A DNA stretch of 64,000 bases from Epiperipatus broadwayi (taxonomy: Eukaryota > Onychophora > Udeonychophora > Euonychophora > Peripatidae): assembly GCA_028023455.1 (NCBI GenBank), contig JAQFVV010000030.1:2128501-2192500 (forward strand), given 5' to 3'. Positions 57,621-64,000 of this stretch are shown here, piece after piece. Position 1 is the stretch's first letter. Each line of letters opens with the position of its first letter. Below the pieces are notes generated by a model that searched no databases, was not told the DNA's origin, and saw nothing but the letters and a program-made list of their open reading frames with translations. Position numbers and translations under genes: made by a program.

Positions 57621-58350
57621 TGATATATATATATGTTTAAATGCACATACATATATAGGTATAAACTTATATCGAGAAAAGTAATGTTTAATAAATTAAA
57701 GAATTTTAAAAAATTGATTCTTTTAAAATTAATAAGTAAAAGATTTACAACCTTAAGATTAGAAAGAGGTTATTTTCTAAAATCAATGCCAGTCTAATTA
57801 ATGGGAGTAGAACAAGTCGTTAATGAAATAAAACAATTAAAGGAATTTGAGTTAGATTTCCTTTATAAGATAAACAATTAACTATAAAAATAATTCATTA
57901 ATTAACATCAGAAAGATAACTATATAAATTCTTGTATGGAGATTAAAATGAAGAACACCTGAGTGGATGGACAGGAGTACTAGCCAATCAACTTCAGGGA
58001 TTAAACAATGAATGCATCAGTACTAATTGGATCAAGAAGACTTCACTTGATTCTTGAAGCTTTATCTGTGCACATGGACATATATATTGGAGCAGATCAT
58101 CTCCCATGGCACAATGACTTCAAGTGTGGAGAGATAACCTCTGAACATGAGAATAGTTACCCAGGATTTTTACAGATCATATTGATCTAAATTATTATTT
58201 GCATGTGCATTCAGATCTTCTTATGTTAATGATTGTATATATGTAAATAATTAAAATGCTATTATGGATAATATAGTAAATTATTTAAATATTAACTGTT
58301 AGTATTGATTTGTACTCGTGGAAAGTACACTCTTCGATTAGCTAGATATA
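57621..58350 (+). repeat. 3' long terminal repeat of the LTR element
   Basis: About 730 bp, starting tgatatatatatatgttt and ending gattagctagatata, and collinear with 54966-55694. Flanks gttaa (left) and gtaga (right) match at only three of five positions, so the target duplication is uncertain. A 60-codon frame inside it is incidental. Confidence 0.85.
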
Positions 58351-59140
58351 GTAGATTATAAAATTAAAGTCAGTCTTTATTTAATGATGTGCATTGGTAC
58401 CTCTTCTATACGGGAATATTGTACCCTAAAACTCTAATCATTTTCATTAGTCTCAAAATAAAATTACCATTGTACAATGATCTTATGTTGATTATCACAA
58501 AAAATTGTTATGAAATCTTGTATTTTTAATCCATTGTAGGAATAATAAAGTAATTCCAAAGCACTCTAAAATAACATTTCATTTCCAATCTTTTAGTAAA
58601 CAATATTCTACACATAAACTAGTCAAAAAATTTTGATTTCTTTTCTTCATGATATCCAAAAAATTACGACATATTGATTGTTTTTTATTAAAAGAATATT
58701 AACATTGGGTAATATTATTTATCCAATTTTTTGATCTATTTTTAACAATATTGCTTATTTCAGAACTACCACAGATTCACAATTTAAAACATTTAAACCA
58801 ATAAATAAATGTGTCTTATTGTTAGCTAAAAAGAAAAACCACTTTACTAAACCTACTTTGATTGGCTTACTAGTTGCAAAACTTTATCTAATCACCAACT
58901 TTCTTCAAGTAAAGTTTCCCTATTAGAGAAAGGTTTTAACAATATGCTAGCTCCTAAATATATTCCCATTCCAAATATTATCTGTAACACGGAATCTTTT
59001 TTAAGTTTGTGATGTCTTGAAAAATATGAAACCTCCAGAAACTAATTTATCTAAAGAAAAATTCGTTGCACTTCAAAATTTAAAAAGAGGTGACTCTATT
59101 ATTATTATTCCATTTGACTGTTGTACTTAATCATTTAGAT

Positions 59141-59325
59141 CAGCAGTTCTCAACCTATGGGTCATGACCCCTTTGACGGTCAAACAACCCTTTCAGAGGG
59201 GTCACCTAAGACCATTGGAAAACACATTTTCGATTCATAACAGTAGCAAAATTAAAGGTTGCATGCACCACAACATAATGAACTGGATTAAAGGGTCACA
59301 GCATTAAGAAGGTTGGGAGCCACTG
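59141..59325. mobile_element. SPIN-like hAT MITE
   Basis: A 185-bp nonautonomous element starting cagcagttctcaacc and ending ggttgggagccactg. The 8-bp TSD atttagat is perfect (59133-59140 and 59326-59333), as for hAT transposons. Internal segments (acccctttgacggtc, taagaccattggaaaacaca, cataacagtagcaaaat, accacaacataatgaac) match in order what I recall of SPIN elements, a hAT family known for horizontal transfer among vertebrates, a pond snail, a planarian and triatomine bugs. It inserted into PLE 2. Confidence 0.85.
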
Positions 59326-59964
59326 ATTTAGATTATAACAATAACATTTTAAATTTACTAAGTGATAGCACCTATAAAAAGATTGTTAAAGATTCTCTGA
59401 GATACTCAGAAAAAATATTGTTATCAAATAATCCAGCATAGATGAGGATCTAAAAATTAAAATTTTTTCAAGAGAAGGTTCTTTATTATATCCCAATAAA
59501 ATTCATAAACCTGAGGTACCATTGGGACTTATTGCACGTGCTGTAGGTTCTTCCACACTTTCTTTGGTTCGATTTTTAGCACAATGCCTATAACCACTGA
59601 CAGACGATATTCCATCCAGAATTAAAAATTCAGTTCATTTTATTTCTATTATTAAAAATTTAAAGCTATCTAAAAGCATATTATTGATCAGTTTTGATGT
59701 ATCTTCTATACTTAACAGTATTTCTGATGTAACAACTTTATCTATAATAGTGCAATATAATAATTTACTTAATTTTTTTATTCCATTGGCAAAACATTGT
59801 CTTGAAAATACATTTTTTTAATGACTTTCAAAAGGATGAGCAAGTTAAAGGACTTTCTATGGACTCTCTGTTGGCAACTGTAATTGCTGATCTCTTCAAG
59901 AATAATTTTGAAAGTCAAGTATTAAGTGCAGTTAATAAGAGATTTTCCATTTGATTCATATGTG

Positions 59965-60364
59965 TCAGGGGTCCCCAACCCTATGCCCGTGGGCACCATG
60001 GTGCCCACAGACCATTTTATGTGTGCCCACCGCTATCCGAATATGATAAAAAATTATTTATCTGATATAAATAAATTTAATTTTTAAAATTTCTTATAAA
60101 TTATTATATTATATTGTAATCAAATTGTAGGGCATACTATACTTTTACAGTGTAATAATATAAATCTTAATTATATGTTAAAATTTTATTTTTGAAATAA
60201 ATATTTTTTTGTACATTATGTGTATTATTAACAATATCCAACTATAAATTTACATTGAAAAAATAAATGATGCCTGCCACCTGGTTGAAAAAATAAATAG
60301 TGCCCGGCACCTGGCCGATATTATAAAATGTGCTCTTAAGTGGAAAAAGGTTGGGGACCCCTGA
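59965..60364. mobile_element. hAT-like MITE (TIR caggggtccccaacc)
   Basis: A 400-bp element with terminal inverted repeats tcaggggtccccaacc / ggttggggacccctga and a near-perfect 8-bp TSD, catatgtg / tatatgtg (59957-59964 and 60365-60372). The interior is AT-rich, with a small ~32-bp tandem (gcctgccacctgg- and gcccggcacctgg-type) near the right end. It encodes nothing. It landed exactly in the reverse transcriptase catalytic motif of PLE 2. Confidence 0.85.
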
Positions 60365-60861
60365 TATATGTGAATGATGCATTTATTATATGGCCTCACT
60401 GTATGAATCCTTTGAATTATTTTCTTTTTTTCTTTTTTTAAAGAATGGCATTCTAATATTAAGTTACTATGGAACGTGGAAATAAAACATTTTCTTTTCT
60501 AGATATTTTAATTGTAAAAAACCTGATGATTGTTTATCAATATTTAAATGTAGAAAATTCACCCATACAAACAGATATCTAAAATTTAATTCTCATTATT
60601 ACTCTATTCCTATATTTCTGCTGCAAAAAATCTTTTGATGTGAACATACAGTTTGTCTGCTGAAGATCATCTTGCTCAAGAAATAGCACCAGCTAAATAT
60701 AATTTACTCTCTAATAGTTGCAATAAAAACATTAGATATAAAGCTGTACATAGTATTGAGATTAAGAAAAAGAAAGATGATAAAATTGATAACTCAGAGT
60801 TGTTTTACTTTATATTAATGGAATCACTACTAAGATCAGTAGATTATCTATTTCAATATTA

Positions 60862-60890
60862 AACCACTAAACATCACATTATAACTATTT
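60862..60890 (+). repeat. Family A terminal segment
   Basis: accactaaacatcacattat matches the outer end of family A elements. It abuts the last recognisable codons of PLE 2, so either a truncated A copy inserted there or the PLE and family A share a terminus. Confidence 0.6.
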
Positions 60891-60894
60891 GTTT

Positions 60895-63687
60895 TTATGT
60901 GATATTCTTGCTTAACAAAGAGTTTTGGGGGGCTGATTGTCTTCATTAAACAGAGTTTAATTTAACATATATTTTAATTATATTAAAGGATTACTGAATT
61001 AATATATATTAATTTTACTTTCAAATAAAATAAAATATATATGATGTTAAAAGTGGGATTGACATATTTCTAGTATCAAATCTTTTAAAAATATCGCATT
61101 AAATCATACCTGGATATCACAATATAAATATAATATCAATTAATAGACAATTAGTTTGTGAAATTTAATATATTTAGGATAATTATTTACCCATTTAACC
61201 TTATAATCTACTTCTGTTTATGATATAGAATACAGATATCAAGGAGGCTATTTTAATTTGCAATACAAATGTAAAAATAGTTGAGAAATGGATATTTTAA
61301 ATTTTATACAATATCTCTGCCCAACTTTATAAATAACATTTATGAGTAACATATTATACACAAGACACAACCTAAGAGATGAATGATTAAAAAGTAAGAA
61401 TCAATATACGTGTATTTGTCCTGAAGTGAATGCATATGTGAAGATCTAGGGTTAAAATATATTCTTCACTCACACCAATTTATTTAACATAAATAATTAT
61501 TTTATTTATTAGTTTTTGATTAAACTAATAAAAAACATGCATTAGTCAAATTATGAATTATGATTATACAAAGTGTTGAATTCTTTATTAATGTATTTAT
61601 TTATTGTTTTTATATTAAATAAAGTATATTCATGTAAGTAAATTCTTGTTTTTTTCATTACTGATTTTCATTTCAATTCATAAATTTCAAGTAAGACATT
61701 TCAATTTACATATTTAAATTTATCCACTCATATATTAATTTATAGTTTATTACATACAAGTAATAATATATTAAAGTCAAGTATTACATAGTACATTATA
61801 AATATTAATTCTGTGAAAGTAGTAATTAAGATCCCATTTTAGTTTCAAATAACAAATTTATTTACACCTTAAGAAGATACTTATGGATATCACTTTACAT
61901 CTTTCTTATTATAGGTTACATGCTTACAAATGGGCAGCGGTTCTACAATGAAAACAATAAATAAAAACAAAAAACAAATGGTAAAAAAAGAGAGGCTATC
62001 TGCCTGACACATCTATAAAAGATTACATTGAAATAAGCTACTTAAGCATTAGTTTTTTTTTACTGTCAAATTATTTATATTTTATTAGTTACTTAAGCAT
62101 TAGTTGCCCACTAATAAATAACAACAAAAGGAAAAAAACCAGAACTAGAGTGGCTATCTAGGCATTTTCAGGTAAAAGTTTTCCACACCTCAAAGCAGAT
62201 TTTTACTATAGTCCCCTTTCTGCTATCTTCTTATTAATCTTATTAGATACTGCTTAATTTAGCCAGTGACAATTTACTAGAGAATCTATGAAATTCTCAT
62301 TCGATGTCACAATTTGTACTTACCATGGATTACATTAATGTAACAACTTTTAGACTCTGCATGGGAGTCCTTATATCCAGTTAATCATTTTAAAATTTAT
62401 ATTTTTGATATGTTGATATGCATCATGGATTTATATGTAATGGCAAGAAAAATCTCGCATGGTGCATATTAATTAGATTCCCTGTCATACATAATGCTCA
62501 AAGATTAAAAATATTTGTAAGCCTTGATAAAGAAAAAATAAATGATTTTTTAAAATTTTCTTTCTCATGCTTCATATTTTATAAGTATTGTTATAAGTTT
62601 ATGATTCACCATACTCCATAAATAAATTACATACATTTTCAGGCTATAAATTAGCTATACATATAAAATTTATTTCATTTTTGACCATCACAGTATAAAT
62701 ATAAACATGACTACATATATAGGAGAGCACTAAACAACACTGAAATTAAGTTTATATTCCTCAAATACCAAAGAACCATGGGGCATATATTTGAACCCAC
62801 TTAGCAAAGGCACTGTCAGAGCGTAACAATACTAAGTGCAAAATAAAAGAAGCATGCTTCATCGCAAATGACGACAATGCAATAAACTGGAAGAAATCAT
62901 GCTTCTCCATCTTTAGAAAATGGATTATATGAAGTCATGGAATAAATTTGAATAGATATGCATAAATTACTACTCAGCTTTTTAAAAATCACAACTCAAA
63001 CCAAGACTCCTAAGATGGGCTATGAATAAGGGATCTAAAGGTTCCCGAAAGCACTCAGCCTATAATTCTCTTGGAATCGAGCTTCACTTGTTTGCATAAT
63101 GCACAATTTGTAACTAAATATATATTTTAGTAACAACTTGTGGGTTTTAAATATATTTTGTCATTTATAATGTATTTGAAATAGATTTTCACTTCTCTAA
63201 TACCCAACTTTGGTTTTTATTTTTGTAATGATGCAAAGCACAAATAATATTTATCTTTTTGTGTCATTGAATATTTCTACAATTATCACTAATAAATGAT
63301 ATAAAATATATATTGTTTGTTTTAATATTTATGAAACGTATTTTGCCTTTTATGTTCCACTTTAAATGAATAATCTATTTTTTAATGTTAATTTTTTTTC
63401 ATTTTTATGTTGGTAAATAATTTTTCTTCTATTTATTAAGAACACATTGTTTAGAACATAGAACCATAAATTGATTAGTGATAAATATATGTTTTGTTTT
63501 TATAGTTTTTGTTATAATGAAACAAATATTTCTCAAAAATTGTGACTGGTGAGTGTGTTTATAATTATTTTGTAGATCAATGATTACTTTGTTACTAAGA
63601 ATAAAGACAGTCAGTGTGAACAAAGAAAACATCAACTCTGCATGCATAACTATTTGTAAAAAGTCGTTTTCTTTTAAAAAAAATAAA
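60895..63687. other. Unassigned AT-rich sequence
   Basis: No gene, RNA or repeat could be supported. A duplicated tacttaagcattagtt motif occurs near 62038 and 62092. Confidence 0.4.
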
Positions 63688-63700
63688 AATAATTTACTTG

Positions 63701-63813
63701 TCAAGCGTTGTTAGCCGAGAGGTCAGCGCAGCCGCCTTCCAAGCAAGCAGTTAGTTACAGACGGTTGTTGCGGGTTCGCCTCCCGGCCGATGCTATGACA
63801 TATGAAAAATAAT
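63701..63813 (+). mobile_element. tRNA-derived SINE, full length
   Basis: A box tagccgagaggtcagcgc, B box gcgggttcgcctcc, standard end ccgatgctatgacatatg and an A-rich tail. TSD aataatttacttg at 63688-63700 and 63814-63826. It shares the longer central region (aagcaagcagttagttacag) with 20326. Confidence 0.9.
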
Positions 63814-64000
63814 AATAATTTACTTGAAAAAAGGAAAAAATTCAGAAGTATTACAGACATTTTTTTTTCTAAAGTGCTTTAGTATTAAATTAATTTCATT
63901 AAAAGCCTTTATTTAAATCATTCATCACATTAGCATAAATGCTGAAAAAAAATCGAATAGTAACAAAGTTTTATTTACATATATTAAACATTACTATTTT

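Larger units (their letters stand above)
58560..60862 (+). pseudogene. Penelope-like element 2, interrupted by two hAT MITEs
   Basis: Plus-strand frames with stops follow a PLE reverse transcriptase: LLEKGFNNMLAPKYIP near 58925, LSKEKFVALQNLKRG near 59048, YPIKIHKP...PLGLI (the KIHK motif) near 59490-59530, ISFDVSS near 59690-59705, SMDSLLATVIADLF near 59855-59900, then YVND at 60367-60378 where YVDD is expected, a FSFLDIL segment near 60495, and a SAEDHLAQEIA tail near 60655. No GIY-YIG domain is visible; the sequence passes into a family A terminal segment (accactaaacatcac) at about 60862. Two MITEs (59141-59325 and 59965-60364) split it. Confidence 0.8.

Noticed and set aside
58008-58190. 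60-codon frame
   Set aside because: It lies within the 3' LTR. The equivalent 5' LTR position does not conserve the frame.

Overview
The window is AT-rich animal nuclear DNA (roughly three quarters A+T by eye) with no complete host gene. It is a palimpsest of transposable elements typical of an invertebrate genome: class II tRNA-derived SINEs, decayed LINEs, two Penelope-like retroelements (PLEs), a small Ty3/Gypsy-type LTR element, a Merlin-like DNA transposon, a SPIN-like hAT MITE and many inverted-repeat elements. The species cannot be named from this. The mix would fit a mollusc, a flatworm, a chelicerate or another AT-rich invertebrate.

The most striking content is a set of short dispersed elements that carry type I hammerhead ribozymes (HHRs). 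At least four unrelated-looking families (called A, C, F and H here) contain, in order, stem I, CUGANGA, stem II, GAAA, a tiny self-complementary stem III, a NUH cleavage triplet, and the second strand of stem I. Near-intact examples lie at 1142-1183(-), 20993-21034(+), 22988-23031(-), 23842-23885(+), 32470-32511(+), 34478-34520(-), 43854-43895(-), 49346-49388(+), 49447-49489(+) and 52446-52487(+). Families A, C and F end in target-site duplications (TSDs) of about 9-15 bp, so they moved as retroelements. Family H is a ~400-bp tandem array with one ribozyme per unit, and the 49.3-kb copy of F has two ribozymes 101 bp apart. Several families also occur as head-to-head dimers. A fifth family (B) has a degenerate HHR-like core.

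Layout: 1-12.3 kb is mostly unassigned AT-rich sequence with a family C ribozyme relic, a mariner-like relic split by a SINE, one short A copy and one candidate exon (5336-5654, minus strand). 12.3-18.2 kb holds an L1/Tx1-like LINE 3' end, an RTE-like LINE relic and an internally deleted Merlin element. 19-28.5 kb is dense in A, F and H elements and ends in a ~510-bp palindrome. 31-39 kb has C, B and A elements, two SINEs and a LINE relic interrupted by an F element. 40-43.4 kb is PLE 1 (YVDD reverse transcriptase motif, GIY-YIG endonuclease remnant, inverted terminal segments). 43.7-52.7 kb has further A, F and C copies and a nested inverted repeat. 55-58.35 kb is the LTR element. 58.5-60.9 kb is PLE 2, split by two hAT-type MITEs. 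The final 3 kb is unassigned apart from a SINE.

How the parts may work together (inference): the short HHR elements encode no protein and would need reverse transcriptase in trans. PLEs are the natural candidates, because HHR motifs are established components of PLE terminal repeats and two PLE relics lie in this window. HHR self-cleavage of multimeric transcripts would release unit-length RNAs, as proposed for animal retrozymes.
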